DNA from: Algoriphagus sp. A40
Lineage (GTDB): Bacteria; Bacteroidota; Bacteroidia; Cytophagales; Cyclobacteriaceae
NCBI RefSeq assembly: GCF_002002735.1
Contig: NZ_MUNY01000045.1
Location: forward strand, 62,001 to 126,000
Direction of reading: 5' to 3'
Length of the DNA: 64,000 bases
Under the pieces are notes generated by a model that made no database searches, was not told where the DNA came from, and saw nothing but the letters and a program-made list of their open reading frames with translations. Below are positions 1-9,439 of this stretch, piece after piece. A program made the position numbers and the translations under genes. Positions within the stretch are counted from its first letter, which is position 1, and the number at the start of each line of letters is the position of its first letter.

Positions 1-1162
1 CCACCAATCCCGTAATCAGGAGAATCAGCATCAATCGAAGCCAGAACATCCCCGAGAAAAACGGTACACTCATCTCTTTGCCAGTTAGGCTATTGAAGAC
101 AGGCAAGGTCAGCGCCACCAGAATCACTGCTAGAAAAGCTGCAAACAGACTGATCAGAATCGATTCGCTCAAAAACTGAAATACTAGACTTTGCTTGTCG
201 GCACCGGCCACCTTTCTCACCCCGACTTCCTTGGCCCGCTTCTGGGATTTTGCCGTACTGAGATTCATGAAATTAATACAGGCGATGATCAAAACGAAAA
301 TCCCGATCATGGCAAACAGCTTCACATTTTTGATTCTTCCTTCCTCCAATTTACCATCCTTCCATTGACCGTACAGGTAAAGATCTCTGAGAGGATAGGC
401 AAACAGTTTCACATTTGATTCCTCATTTTTATCCAGGATGTAATTGGCGATACTTTCCGAGAAAGCCTCTCCATCTGTCCCTTTCCTGAGTTTCAGGATG
501 GTACTCGGACCGTTGTTTCCCCAATCGCTGAGCCAGTCGTTTTCTGCAAAAAATAGCGCATAAGGCAAGAGGTAGTCAAATTTCAGGGAAGAACTTTGGG
601 GTAAATCCTTCAAAACCCCCTGGACGATGAAGTTTTTCGAATCGGAACCTTGGCGGATTTCCACATCCTCCCCTACCACATCCGTCCTTCCAAACAGGGA
701 AATGGCTCCTTTTTCGGTTAGTACCACGTGGTTGTTTTCGGTAAGCATCCGATCCAAATCTCCCTGAATCGCTTCATACTGGTAGATTTTTAGCAGATCC
801 GGCATAGCATAGATCCCATCCAGTCGGATTCGTTTGTCTTTTTGGACGAAAAGCTGGGTTTGGTTCCAGGTATAAGTCGAGGCAAATTCCACTTCCGACA
901 GGGATTCTTTCATACTCTCTGCCAAGATCCCCGGAGTGGAACTCGTCGTAAAGACATCAGCACCATAAGTCTGATGCTCCATCACCCGGTAAATCTGATC
1001 GAGATCTGCAATATCCCGATTGGTCCTAAGTTCAGATTCAACCCAAAGCCCGATCAGTATGGCAGCCCACAAGCCCAGACTCAAGCCAAAAAGATTGATG
1101 AAAAAGGTGAGCTTATGCTTTGCAAAGCCTCTTAGTGCGATTTTAAGATAGTTTTTCAACAT
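1..1162 (-). CDS. ABC transporter permease, FtsX/MacB type (3' part beyond window)
   Basis: Inner-membrane permease of the MacB/FtsX family, cut by the left edge; about 387 N-terminal residues are visible. It starts MLKNYLKIALRGF, has one N-terminal membrane helix (about 20-42), a MacB-type periplasmic domain, then a helix ending in the family signature CINFMNLSTAKS followed by KRAKEVGVRKVAGA. The next permease (start 3841) has the same architecture, so these are paralogues in tandem. Such proteins couple ATP hydrolysis by a cytoplasmic ATPase to mechanical work in the periplasm. The substrate cannot be told from sequence. Confidence 0.9.
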   Translation of the reverse strand, partial: MLKNYLKIALRGFAKHKLTFFINLFGLSLGLWAAILIGLWVESELRTNRDIADLDQIYRVMEHQTYGADVFTTSSTPGILAESMKESLSEVEFASTYTWNQTQLFVQKDKRIRLDGIYAMPDLLKIYQYEAIQGDLDRMLTENNHVVLTEKGAISLFGRTDVVGEDVEIRQGSDSKNFIVQGVLKDLPQSSSLKFDYLLPYALFFAENDWLSDWGNNGPSTILKLRKGTDGEAFSESIANYILDKNEESNVKLFAYPLRDLYLYGQWKDGKLEEGRIKNVKLFAMIGIFVLIIACINFMNLSTAKSQKRAKEVGVRKVAGADKQSLVFQFLSESILISLFAAFLAVILVALTLPVFNSLTGKEMSVPFFSGMFWLRLMLILLITGLV

Positions 1163-1307
1163 TTTCTTCTCGATTGGAAAATTGTAAAATTGGAAGATTG
1201 AAATATTAAGTGGTTAGGAAGTTGGAGGTTGGAGGTTGGAAGATTAGAAAGGAAATCTTTTCAGGTTAACTCCTGCCGTGATTGATTCATAGTTTCGGAT
1301 TTCATAC

Positions 1308-1375
1308 CCTTGATTCTTACCTCTTGTATCTTGATTCTCGCCTCTTGATACTTGATACTTGTCTCTTGATACTTA
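1308..1375. repeat. Degenerate short-repeat intergenic tract
   Basis: Between the two permease genes the plus strand carries tandem-like copies of a CTCTTGATACTTG/CTTGATTCT unit. Just to the left (1211-1250) is a GGAGGTTGGAGGTTGG tract. There is no open frame of note. This looks like degenerate intergenic repeat DNA rather than a gene. Confidence 0.5.
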
Positions 1376-1390
1376 CGCCTAGCTACTTTT

Positions 1391-3841
1391 CTATTCGCTT
1401 TTCAGTGAATTAACTGGATTGGAGGTGGCGGCTTTCAATGATTGAAAACTGATGGTGGCCAGCGCAATAACCAAGGCGAAAAGACCTGCAGCGATAAAAA
1501 CTGCCCATCCTATTTCGGTTCGGAATTCATAATCCTGAAGCCAGCTATTGACTGCAAACCATGCCAATGGAGTCGCAATCACAAAGGATATCAGCACCAG
1601 TTTGGTAAATTCCTTTGAGAGCAGTAACATGATATTGCCAACGCTGGATCCCAGCACCTTTCGGATTCCGATTTCCTTGGTTCGTTGTTCAGCGGTAAAT
1701 GCCGCCAAAGCAAACAGTCCCAAACAGGCAATCAGAATGGCAAAACCTGCAAAAATCCCGAAAACCTTTCCCAGTCGGACTTCTGAGGCATACATATTCC
1801 CAAACCGGTCATCCAGGAAAGAATAGGTAAAAGGCTGACCTGGGGCAAAACGATTCCAAGTTCCTTCCAGATGTGCGATCACCGCTTCTGTATCCTGAGA
1901 TTGGAAGCGGAAAGAAGCGATCCCTGTCGGGTTTTCGCTTAAGAAAATCATGACCGCTCCGATGTTTTCTTTCAGTGACTCAAAATGAAAATTTTCCACG
2001 ACTCCGACTACCGTCCTGAAAGTAGTCGAGTCCATACTCAGTTGTTCCCCACCCGCAAGTGAATAAATCTTTTGGCCGATGGGATTTCCTTCAAAATGGA
2101 GATTACGAAGAGCGGTTTCGTTGATGATGACAGCGTTGGAGTCTGATGGGAATTCGATCGAAAAATCCCGGCCATCGACCATATTCATCCCGAGGGTTTT
2201 GATGTAATCATAGTCAACCTCCCAGTTTTGCATGCTGACCAGGTTTTCGGTTTGCTTGGGGTCTTTTCCTTCTGCCCACCAGGGAGAATCACTTCTCCAG
2301 GTGCCGGAAACCGGCAAAAAGCCAGTCAGGGTACCGCTTTCCATCATGCTGTTTTTCAGAACTTCTTCTTTGAAAGCCTGCCTGTTATCCTGGAGCGCAA
2401 AGATATCATCTACAGTAATGATCTGATCTTTGTTGAATCCGATCTTCTTATTTTGGATGTAATCCAACTGCTTGAATACCACCATCGTCGCAATAATCAG
2501 AATAATGGAGATTGAAAACTGAAATACCACCAGCGAGCTTCGAATCATGCCGCTTTTCATTCCCAGCGACACTTTTCCCTTTAAAATCTCAATGGGTTTG
2601 AATCCCGACAGATAAAACGCAGGATAAATCCCTGCCATTAAACCTGTTACTCCTGCACCTAAGACCAATATCCCATAAAATGCCAAGTCTGAAAATGGAA
2701 TAGTAAGGCTTCTACCCGCCAGGTCATTAAATACCGGCAAAGCCAATACCACAGCCGGGATAGCAAGGACAAAAGCCACACAGCTGATTACCAGAGATTC
2801 TAGGAGAAACTGGCGAATCAGATGAATCTTAAATGAGCCCATTACTTTCCGGATCCCAACTTCTTTGGCACGGTTGGCGGATCGGGCAGTAGACAGGTTC
2901 ATGAAGTTGATGCAAGCAATCACCAGAATAAACAAGGCAATGGCTACAAATAGATAGACATAAGTGATGTTAAAATTGGGCTCAAACTCACCAAGCAAAT
3001 CGCTTTTCAAGTGGATATCCAGGAGCGGCTGCAGGCTAAACTCCAATTTGCCCCCACTGCTTGAGAGTGTTTCCAAACCGGCACCTTCTCCAAAAACCTG
3101 AGCGATCTCCGGCTCGATATGCTTTTTGATGAGGTGATCAAATTTGGTCTCCAGATCCTGCGAAGTGGCACCCTCCCGGAGTAGCAAGTAGGTCTGGAAA
3201 TTATTGCTCAGCCAAACAATCCGCTTGGCTTCATCCAATCCAGCCGCAGCAAGTAAAAAGTCAAAATGGAAATGGGTATTGACTGGAATATCTTCATAAA
3301 CTGCCGTGATGCGAAACTCCATATCATGATCCAGGATCAGAGACTTTCCCACTGCATCCTGTCCCGGAAAGTACTTTTCCGCAGCCTTTTGGCTGATTGC
3401 CATGGTATTTGGCTCAGACAGGACCCCGTCAGCATTTCCTTGTAATACCTGAAGATCAAAAACCTTGAAAAAATCCTTCCCTGCCCAGATGACACCGTCC
3501 TCTTTGATGTTTTCCTCGCCTTTTTTCACCAGATAAGAACCCCTGCCTCTAAAATGCACCGCGGCCTCAACCTCCGGAAATTCCTGTGGAAGAACTTCAG
3601 CCATCGGAGCTGGCGCAAGGACCATATCCCAGTGATTGCCTCCGAATACTATGTCACTGTGAACACGGTAGATGCGATCCGCATTGGTGAAATGCCGGTC
3701 ATAGGAAATCTCATTGATTACAAACAGTGAAATAATCAGACAGACCGCCACACCGACGGACAAGCCGAGAATATTGATCAGGGAATAAAATTTGTGTTTT
3801 TTGAGATTCCTGAATGCGATGAGGAGGTGGTTTTTCAGCAT
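1391..3841 (-). CDS. ABC transporter permease, FtsX/MacB type
   Basis: Full-length (816 aa) MacB-type permease with duplicated architecture: N-terminal helix (about 20-42), first periplasmic MacB domain (about 50-285), three-helix FtsX core introduced by CINFMNLSTARS (about 310), a fourth helix near 435, second periplasmic domain, and a final FtsX core with TKEIGIRKVLGSS (about 705) and two last helices. The two FtsX cores are typical of the roughly 800-residue Bacteroidetes permeases. It lies downstream of the ABC ATPase gene (4154-4852) but a strong hairpin separates them, so it may have its own transcript. The substrate is unknown. Confidence 0.92.
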   Translation of the reverse strand: MLKNHLLIAFRNLKKHKFYSLINILGLSVGVAVCLIISLFVINEISYDRHFTNADRIYRVHSDIVFGGNHWDMVLAPAPMAEVLPQEFPEVEAAVHFRGRGSYLVKKGEENIKEDGVIWAGKDFFKVFDLQVLQGNADGVLSEPNTMAISQKAAEKYFPGQDAVGKSLILDHDMEFRITAVYEDIPVNTHFHFDFLLAAAGLDEAKRIVWLSNNFQTYLLLREGATSQDLETKFDHLIKKHIEPEIAQVFGEGAGLETLSSSGGKLEFSLQPLLDIHLKSDLLGEFEPNFNITYVYLFVAIALFILVIACINFMNLSTARSANRAKEVGIRKVMGSFKIHLIRQFLLESLVISCVAFVLAIPAVVLALPVFNDLAGRSLTIPFSDLAFYGILVLGAGVTGLMAGIYPAFYLSGFKPIEILKGKVSLGMKSGMIRSSLVVFQFSISIILIIATMVVFKQLDYIQNKKIGFNKDQIITVDDIFALQDNRQAFKEEVLKNSMMESGTLTGFLPVSGTWRSDSPWWAEGKDPKQTENLVSMQNWEVDYDYIKTLGMNMVDGRDFSIEFPSDSNAVIINETALRNLHFEGNPIGQKIYSLAGGEQLSMDSTTFRTVVGVVENFHFESLKENIGAVMIFLSENPTGIASFRFQSQDTEAVIAHLEGTWNRFAPGQPFTYSFLDDRFGNMYASEVRLGKVFGIFAGFAILIACLGLFALAAFTAEQRTKEIGIRKVLGSSVGNIMLLLSKEFTKLVLISFVIATPLAWFAVNSWLQDYEFRTEIGWAVFIAAGLFALVIALATISFQSLKAATSNPVNSLKSE

Positions 3842-3942
3842 GGGGGAAGAATTAAAAGGCGGTCGAAAAAGGAATTGGTTTAGCTTTCAATAGGTGAGAT
3901 GCTTGCTAGTTCCGAAAGGTTGCATAGAAAATGCCAGTTCCA

Positions 3943-3976
3943 AAAAAAGGCCTGAGATGGACTCTCAGGCCTTTTC
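3943..3976 (-). terminator. Rho-independent terminator after the ABC ATPase gene
   Basis: An 11-bp perfect stem (AAGGCCTGAGA/TCTCAGGCCTT) around a short loop, followed on the minus strand by seven T. It would end transcripts coming from the HlyD-ATPase genes before the permease. Confidence 0.8.
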
Positions 3977-4153
3977 GGTTATTTTGCTTTGTCCGTCAGA
4001 GGACTTATTGGTCGCAGGCGGTCAGTTTTCAATGATCAGTTCCCAGTCACAGTAATCAGGAAGCAGTGTCGGGAAATTAAAGGTGGGAAGTGCGAAGTTG
4101 GATACGGTTTAGCACCTAACTTCCTACTTCACAACCTCCTACTCCCCTACTTC

Positions 4154-4852
4154 TTACACGTGAAACTGCTCCCGAATATTCTCAGTCACTACTTTACCAT
4201 CGAACAGGTTGATGATTCGGTGCGCGTAGTTGGCGTCATGCGGAGAGTGAGTTACCATCACGATAGTGGTTCCTTCGTTGTTAAGTTCTTCGAGAAGTCT
4301 CATTACTTCCTCTCCGTTGGTTGAATCCAGGTTACCTGTAGGTTCATCGGCGAGGATCACAGATGGCTTGGCTACGATAGCTCTGGCAATTGCCACACGT
4401 TGCTGCTGACCACCGGAAAGCTGCTGTGGGAAGTGATTTCTTCTGTGCATGATATTCATGCGGGATAGCACTTCTTCCACTTTTTTCTTACGCTCATCAG
4501 AAGGGATTTTAAGATAAAGCAGCGGAAGTTCGACGTTTTCAAACACAGTCAGTTCATCGATCAGGTTAAATGACTGGAATACGAAACCAATATTTCCCTT
4601 TCTCAAAGCAGAGCGCTGACGCTCAGAAAACTTGGCAACTTCCTTGTCAAGAAAGAAGTATTCTCCGCTATCCGGATTGTCCAGGAGACCAATGATATTC
4701 AGAAGCGTGGATTTACCACAACCTGAAGGCCCCATGATGGCGACAAATTCGCCTTTTTTGATTTCAATCTGAATACCATCCAGAGCGGTGGTTTCCACTT
4801 CTTCTGTAGCATAAAGCTTGCGAAGGTTTACTGTTTTGATGACGTTTTCCAT
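4154..4852 (-). CDS. ABC transporter ATP-binding protein (LolD/MacB-type)
   Basis: Cytoplasmic ATPase of 232 aa that would drive the neighbouring FtsX-type permeases. Visible motifs are Walker A GPSGCGKST (about 41-49), the signature LSGGQQQR (about 143-150), Walker B ILADEPTGNLD (about 165) and the switch histidine in MVTHS. Length and the LLNIIGLLDNPDSGEY stretch fit the LolD/MacB subfamily. It follows the HlyD-type adaptor gene on the same strand after about 180 bp of repeat DNA. Export of a lipoprotein, peptide or toxic compound is possible. Confidence 0.93.
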   Translation of the reverse strand: MENVIKTVNLRKLYATEEVETTALDGIQIEIKKGEFVAIMGPSGCGKSTLLNIIGLLDNPDSGEYFFLDKEVAKFSERQRSALRKGNIGFVFQSFNLIDELTVFENVELPLLYLKIPSDERKKKVEEVLSRMNIMHRRNHFPQQLSGGQQQRVAIARAIVAKPSVILADEPTGNLDSTNGEEVMRLLEELNNEGTTIVMVTHSPHDANYAHRIINLFDGKVVTENIREQFHV

Positions 4853-5036
4853 AAGGATTTCGGATTTCGGATCGCAGATTTCGGATTTTTGTTACCAGAA
4901 ACCCTGATCCTGTTTGTTTATTTTTTTATTTATTTATTTGATTTTCATTTTTTTAAAAGACTCCAATTCAATCAGGTTAGACATCAAATTTCGAGTTGAC
5001 AAAAATCCGAAATCCGAAATCAAACATCCGAAATCA
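4853..5036. repeat. Imperfect inverted intergenic repeat
   Basis: Between hlyD and the ATPase gene, copies of GGATTTCGGAT at 4856-4890 face their reverse complements (ATCCGAAATCCGAAATC) at about 5005-5037. Each arm is itself made of tandem TTTCGGAT units. The centre is AT-rich (TTTATTTATTTATTTG). The transcript could fold into a long stem. No coding potential is seen. Confidence 0.6.
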
Positions 5037-6287
5037 TTTGAGTTCCAAGACTTCGTTAGTGCCAAAATTCTCGTAGCCGCTGACGATGACTTTCTCTCCT
5101 TCTACCAAACCTTCTAGGACTTCGTAGAATTCAGGATTTTTTCTTCCCAGACGGATGTTTCGTTTTTCAGCGACTCCAGTGGTTGGATTGAGAACAAACA
5201 CCCAGTTGCCTCCGGTATCCTTGAAGAATCCACCAGTTGGAAGGAGCAGGCTCTGCTCGCTTTGGCCAAGTTCAAGACGGATTCTGACACTTTGCCCTCT
5301 TCGGATTCCTTCAGGAATTTCACCTGTGAAAGCCATATCCACTTCAAATCGGCTGTTGATAATCGTTGGATAGCTTTTGATGATTTCGAGTTCATAGTCC
5401 TTGCCGCTGAGGGTGAATTTTCCCCGAAGTCCCAGACTGATTCGTGGATTGTAGAGTTCATCGATCGGTACTTTCACCTTAAACTCATCCAGAATATCAA
5501 TTTGACCATAGCGTTGGCCTGGGTTGATGGCCTGGCCGATTTCGAGCTGCTCAGGAGTGGCCAATTGGCCTGCAATCGGAGCAGTGATAACCAAGTTATT
5601 GAGGATATTACCGACCCCACTTAGCGATGCGTTCATGCGGCCTTCTGATTGACGAAGCTGCTGCAGCTGATACGATCTTGCAATGGAATCGCTCTTGTAA
5701 GACTTATAAGTCAATTCCTTCCGCTTCAGGTTGTATTCGTATTGCTCTTTGACTTCTTCAAATTCACGGTCAGAAACCAATTTTTTTCCATGGAGCTCCT
5801 TGAATCTTTCGTATTGGGGCTTCAGCAAGCTGATTTGGTAATCAATCTCGGCAAGCTGACCCTGTTGACTCAGATCGTTTTGATCGAGAAAGAGGCGGGT
5901 TTGACGCAGGTTATTGATTTGCTCGTAAAGCATCGTTTCCCGCTGCATCACATCCAGCTGTAGATTGGAGTTGCTTAGGATAAGGATCGTATCGCCTCTT
6001 CTCAGTAATGCTCCGGATTCCCTGATCACCTGGTCAACAACTCCTCCTTCGATCGCATCGAGATATACTGTCCGCGCAGGTTCGATCTGTCCTGAAACCA
6101 AAATGTAATCAGTAAATTGTCCGGTGGAAACGGTAGCGATGCTGAGCCTGTCTTCCTCTACATTCATGGTAGATCGGTGGTCTGCAAATCCGATTTGATA
6201 AATAATTCCCCCCAACAAAATGGCTCCACCGCCTACGGCAGCGATCCTTCGGAGAGTCCAGGTTTTCTTTTCTATTTTTCTGTCCAT
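5034..6287 (-). CDS. HlyD/RND-type periplasmic adaptor subunit
   Basis: Membrane-fusion protein (417 aa) linking the ABC inner-membrane complex to an outer-membrane channel. ATG at 6287 (MDRKIEKKTW) is chosen because the N-terminal helix (about 17-32) follows directly; the open frame extends upstream to 6428 without family resemblance. Order: helix, barrel-sandwich half (YLDAIEGGVV, about 70-100), a long coiled-coil hairpin (about 105-225), second lipoyl half (VITAPIAGQL, about 240) and beta-barrel/membrane-proximal domains ending in the YEVLEGLVEGEKVIVSGY region. Divergent from the NtrC-type regulator gene, which probably controls it. Confidence 0.9.
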   Translation of the reverse strand: MDRKIEKKTWTLRRIAAVGGGAILLGGIIYQIGFADHRSTMNVEEDRLSIATVSTGQFTDYILVSGQIEPARTVYLDAIEGGVVDQVIRESGALLRRGDTILILSNSNLQLDVMQRETMLYEQINNLRQTRLFLDQNDLSQQGQLAEIDYQISLLKPQYERFKELHGKKLVSDREFEEVKEQYEYNLKRKELTYKSYKSDSIARSYQLQQLRQSEGRMNASLSGVGNILNNLVITAPIAGQLATPEQLEIGQAINPGQRYGQIDILDEFKVKVPIDELYNPRISLGLRGKFTLSGKDYELEIIKSYPTIINSRFEVDMAFTGEIPEGIRRGQSVRIRLELGQSEQSLLLPTGGFFKDTGGNWVFVLNPTTGVAEKRNIRLGRKNPEFYEVLEGLVEGEKVIVSGYENFGTNEVLELK

Positions 6288-6323
6288 TGTGTGAAAATGC
6301 CCTACTTGGCCCGTGCTCTTTGT

Positions 6324-6339
6324 GCCAAAGGCTGTGCCA
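6324..6339 (-). promoter_or_regulatory. Candidate sigma-54 promoter of the adaptor gene
   Basis: Read on the minus strand, TGGCACAGCCTTTGGC matches the -24 element TGGCAC exactly and has TTG at the right spacing for -12, with G where C is expected. It would start transcription about 25 nt upstream of the ATG at 6287. The divergent NtrC-family regulator makes a sigma-54 promoter plausible, but the -12 mismatch keeps this tentative. Confidence 0.35.
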
Positions 6340-6373
6340 TGCGAAAAATAGCCTCTGGGCACTCCAAATTGGG

Positions 6374-6392
6374 ATTTGCAGAAAATGCAAAT
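6374..6392. promoter_or_regulatory. Inverted repeat, possible NtrC-type regulator site
   Basis: ATTTGCA-GAAAA-TGCAAAT is a perfect 7-bp inverted repeat with a 5-bp spacer in the divergent region between the adaptor and the response regulator. It lies about 50 bp upstream of the candidate -12/-24 element, a usual place for an enhancer-binding protein. The role is inferred from position only. Confidence 0.4.
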
Positions 6393-6613
6393 TTCAAGTC
6401 TCGAACATTTTCGTCCGCCACCGAACAAAAGTGGATCAAAGGCGAAATTTTCTTATTATCTTCTTCAATGAAAAGTCAAACCTAAAATCGGCCAAAATTG
6501 TCCGAAAATGGCACTTTTCAGTCAATTTCAAGCCTCTCGAAAAATCGGCAAACTTTTGGAACAAGAAGTCGGAGGTTTGGCATCGATGCCAGCTGCTAAA
6601 ATTCTTTCTTTTT

Positions 6614-8002
6614 ATGACTGACCAAAGATTCGGTAAAATTCTCATCGTCGATGACAACGAAGACCTGCTAAAGGCGGCGAAGATTTTTCTTAAGCGACAT
6701 TTCGCCCAAGTCGACACTGAAACCAACCCTGACCTGCTTCCCATCCTCACTCATAACGAGCAATATGATGTGATCATGCTCGACATGAACTTCACCAAAG
6801 ATGTGAGTTCTGGACAGGAAGGGTTCTATTGGCTGGACCGGATATTGGAACTGGATCCCTCCGCTGTGGTGGTCTTGATCACCGCCTATGGAGATGTGAA
6901 TCTGGCGGTGAAGGCAATCAAAGAAGGTGCAACAGATTTTGTACTCAAGCCTTGGGAAAATGAGCGGCTTCTTGCCACCTTGAATTCGGCCCTGAGACTG
7001 CGTCAGAAAAAACTCGAAGTAAACCTGCTCAAGGATCAAAAAGATACCATGCAGCAGGATATTGACAACAAATTCAAAGACATAATCGGCCAAAGTGCAT
7101 CCATGCAACAGGTATTTGAAACCATCGAGCGGGTGGCTGCAACAGATGCCAACGTGTTGATTTTGGGAGAAAACGGCACTGGTAAAGAACTCATCGCGCG
7201 CGCAATCCACAGACACTCCAGAAGAAACCGCGAGGCATTTGTCGCTGTAGATCTGGGATCGATCACTTCCACACTATTTGAATCAGAGCTTTTTGGACAC
7301 AAAAAAGGATCCTTTACCGACGCAAAAGAAGACCGGGCTGGAAGATTTGAGCAAGCCCACAAGGGGACACTTTTTCTGGATGAAATCGGAAACCTACCCT
7401 TACCCCTTCAAGCCAAACTTCTGGCCGTACTTCAAAACCGACAGGTGACTCGCGTTGGAGCCAATCGCCCCGTAGATGTCAATATTCGCTTGATTTCGGC
7501 TACCAATATGCCGATTCACAACATGGTGTATGACAATACGTTCCGCCAGGATTTGCTCTATCGGATCAATACCATCGAAATCCAACTTCCCCCACTTCGC
7601 GAAAGAATCGAGGATATTCCGCTTTTGGCCGACCATTTTATTTCCTACTATTCTAAAAAGTACAACAAGGATATCCGAAAAGCCTCTGAACCTTTGGTCA
7701 AGCGAATGACGAAATACCACTGGCCTGGAAATATCCGTGAACTCCAGCACAGCATCGAGCGTGCGGTCATCATGAGCAATCACAACGTCTTACAGCCTGA
7801 GGACTTGTTTTTGCAGAAAATGGCCCAACCTGACCAAAAAGAGGAATCAGTAAGTCTCGAACATCTGAACATCGAAGACGTGGAGCGAATTCTCATCCGG
7901 AAAGCCCTTCAAAAGCACAATGGCCATATCACCCGGGCGGCAGATGAACTGGGCCTAACCCGGTCATCGCTCTATAGAAGATTGGAAAAATATGGTCTAT
8001 AA
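6614..8002 (+). CDS. NtrC-family sigma-54-type response regulator
   Basis: Cytoplasmic response regulator of 462 aa. The start ATG at 6614 (MTDQRFGKILIVDDNED) puts the receiver domain at the N-terminus; the frame is open to 6287 but that stretch resembles nothing. The receiver has phosphoacceptor Asp57 in VIMLDMNF. The AAA+ domain has Walker A GENGTGKE (about 184) and Walker B GTLFLDEIG. The C-terminus is a Fis-type helix-turn-helix (HITRAADELGLTRSSLYRRL). The GAFTGA sigma-54 contact loop reads GSFTDA, an unusual variant. It overlaps the following kinase gene by 11 bp, so the two form a two-component pair. Confidence 0.93.
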   Translation: MTDQRFGKILIVDDNEDLLKAAKIFLKRHFAQVDTETNPDLLPILTHNEQYDVIMLDMNFTKDVSSGQEGFYWLDRILELDPSAVVVLITAYGDVNLAVKAIKEGATDFVLKPWENERLLATLNSALRLRQKKLEVNLLKDQKDTMQQDIDNKFKDIIGQSASMQQVFETIERVAATDANVLILGENGTGKELIARAIHRHSRRNREAFVAVDLGSITSTLFESELFGHKKGSFTDAKEDRAGRFEQAHKGTLFLDEIGNLPLPLQAKLLAVLQNRQVTRVGANRPVDVNIRLISATNMPIHNMVYDNTFRQDLLYRINTIEIQLPPLRERIEDIPLLADHFISYYSKKYNKDIRKASEPLVKRMTKYHWPGNIRELQHSIERAVIMSNHNVLQPEDLFLQKMAQPDQKEESVSLEHLNIEDVERILIRKALQKHNGHITRAADELGLTRSSLYRRLEKYGL

Positions 8003-9344
8003 GAGGTTTTCGGTCGGAATTGTTGCCCGGATAGTACTGATTACGATATGTCTGTTTTTGGGTATTTGGCTTTTTTATGTCCAAGAATTGTGGCTTGCGC
8101 CGGGAATATTGGCTCTGATTGTTGCTTTTTTGACCGGTGAGATGATCTATTACGTCAACTCCATCAATCATAAGCTCGCCCGTTTTCTGGATTCCATCCG
8201 ATTTACAGACTTTTCCTCCTCGTTCACTTCAGACAGTAAAATGGGAGGTTCCTTTCGGGAAGTAAACAAGGCTTTCAATGAGGTGATGGACGTTTTCAAA
8301 CAAACCCGGGCTGAAAAAGAGGAACAGATGCTTTTCCTCCAGGTGATCATCCAGCATATCAATACTGGAATCATCTCCTTCAATGCCGATGGGAAAATCG
8401 GTGTGATCAACAACGCCGCCAAGCATTTGCTTCAGATTCCACAGTTCAGAGACATCACTGATCTGGGTAAACTTTCTTCAAAACTTCTGAAAGAGGTGGT
8501 CGAAATGAAGCCCGGTCAGCGGATTTCTTTCAAGGTAAATGCCAGTCTCCACCTGATCATCCAGTCTGCTTCCCTGAAAATGGGCGGTCAAAGCTGGTCT
8601 TTGCTTTCTCTCCAAAATATCAATGCAGAACTCCAGTCCAACGAACTGGAAGCCTGGCAAAATCTGACAAAGGTATTGCGCCATGAAATCATGAATTCCA
8701 TCACCCCGATTTCGAGTTTGGTGGAGTCGCTCCGGACGATATTGGATGAGGACAGCTACGTGCAGCAGGAAGGATTCCTGATCAAAAAAGACGGTTTTCA
8801 GGATATTCAGGAAGGGCTTGATACCATAGCCAATCGGAGCAAAGGCTTGGTCACTTTTGTAAATGCCTACCGGGATTATACCAATATCCCGGAACCAAAA
8901 AAGGAATTGGTGCCCGTCAGACAGCTTTTTGAAAATGTCATCGGCCTGATGAAAGAGGAACTGAAATCCAATCATATCGATATCCAAACAGAGATCATAC
9001 CCGGAGAATTGGAGGTTCTCTGTGACCCTGATCAGATCACGATGATTCTGATCAATCTGGTAAAAAATGCCAGTGAATCCATTCAAAATCAGGCAGACCG
9101 GACAATTATTCTAAAAGCTTTGGGCCAAGGTGATCTTGGCACAATCATTCAGGTGGAAGACCACGGATCGGGGATTATTCCCGAAGCTTTAGAGCGGATT
9201 TTTGTACCGTTTTACACCACCAAAAAGACAGGTTCAGGCATTGGTTTGGCGATTTCAAGACAGATCATGAACCTGCATCGGGGAAGCCTACAGGTGACCT
9301 CTTCGCCCAATGTGAAGACAATTTTTACATTGAATTTCAGGTAG
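7992..9344 (+). CDS. Sensor histidine kinase paired with the NtrC-type regulator
   Basis: Membrane histidine kinase of 450 aa. Two N-terminal helices (about 9-27 and 33-52) leave almost no periplasmic loop, so the signal is probably sensed in the membrane or cytoplasm. A PAS-like region (about 110-200) precedes the H box VLRHEIMNSITP (His near 231), an N box NLVKNASESI, and G boxes VEDHGSGI and GSGIGLAISRQIM. It phosphorylates the upstream regulator by inference from the 11-bp gene overlap. The genetic link to an ABC/HlyD exporter suggests envelope stress or a transport substrate as input. Confidence 0.92.
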   Translation: MVYKRFSVGIVARIVLITICLFLGIWLFYVQELWLAPGILALIVAFLTGEMIYYVNSINHKLARFLDSIRFTDFSSSFTSDSKMGGSFREVNKAFNEVMDVFKQTRAEKEEQMLFLQVIIQHINTGIISFNADGKIGVINNAAKHLLQIPQFRDITDLGKLSSKLLKEVVEMKPGQRISFKVNASLHLIIQSASLKMGGQSWSLLSLQNINAELQSNELEAWQNLTKVLRHEIMNSITPISSLVESLRTILDEDSYVQQEGFLIKKDGFQDIQEGLDTIANRSKGLVTFVNAYRDYTNIPEPKKELVPVRQLFENVIGLMKEELKSNHIDIQTEIIPGELEVLCDPDQITMILINLVKNASESIQNQADRTIILKALGQGDLGTIIQVEDHGSGIIPEALERIFVPFYTTKKTGSGIGLAISRQIMNLHRGSLQVTSSPNVKTIFTLNFR

Positions 9345-9439
9345 TTCCCAATTCTTCAAGTGATTTTTAGTAAAAAAAATCCCTTTAGCATCCTGTCTAT
9401 TTGAATAGAATGGTTGTAAATTATTGGAAAAATAATTCC

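Noticed and set aside
6287..6613. N-terminal extension of the response regulator to 571 aa
   Set aside because: The extension has no resemblance to the family, and the receiver domain begins exactly at the ATG at 6614; the region holds the divergent promoter.
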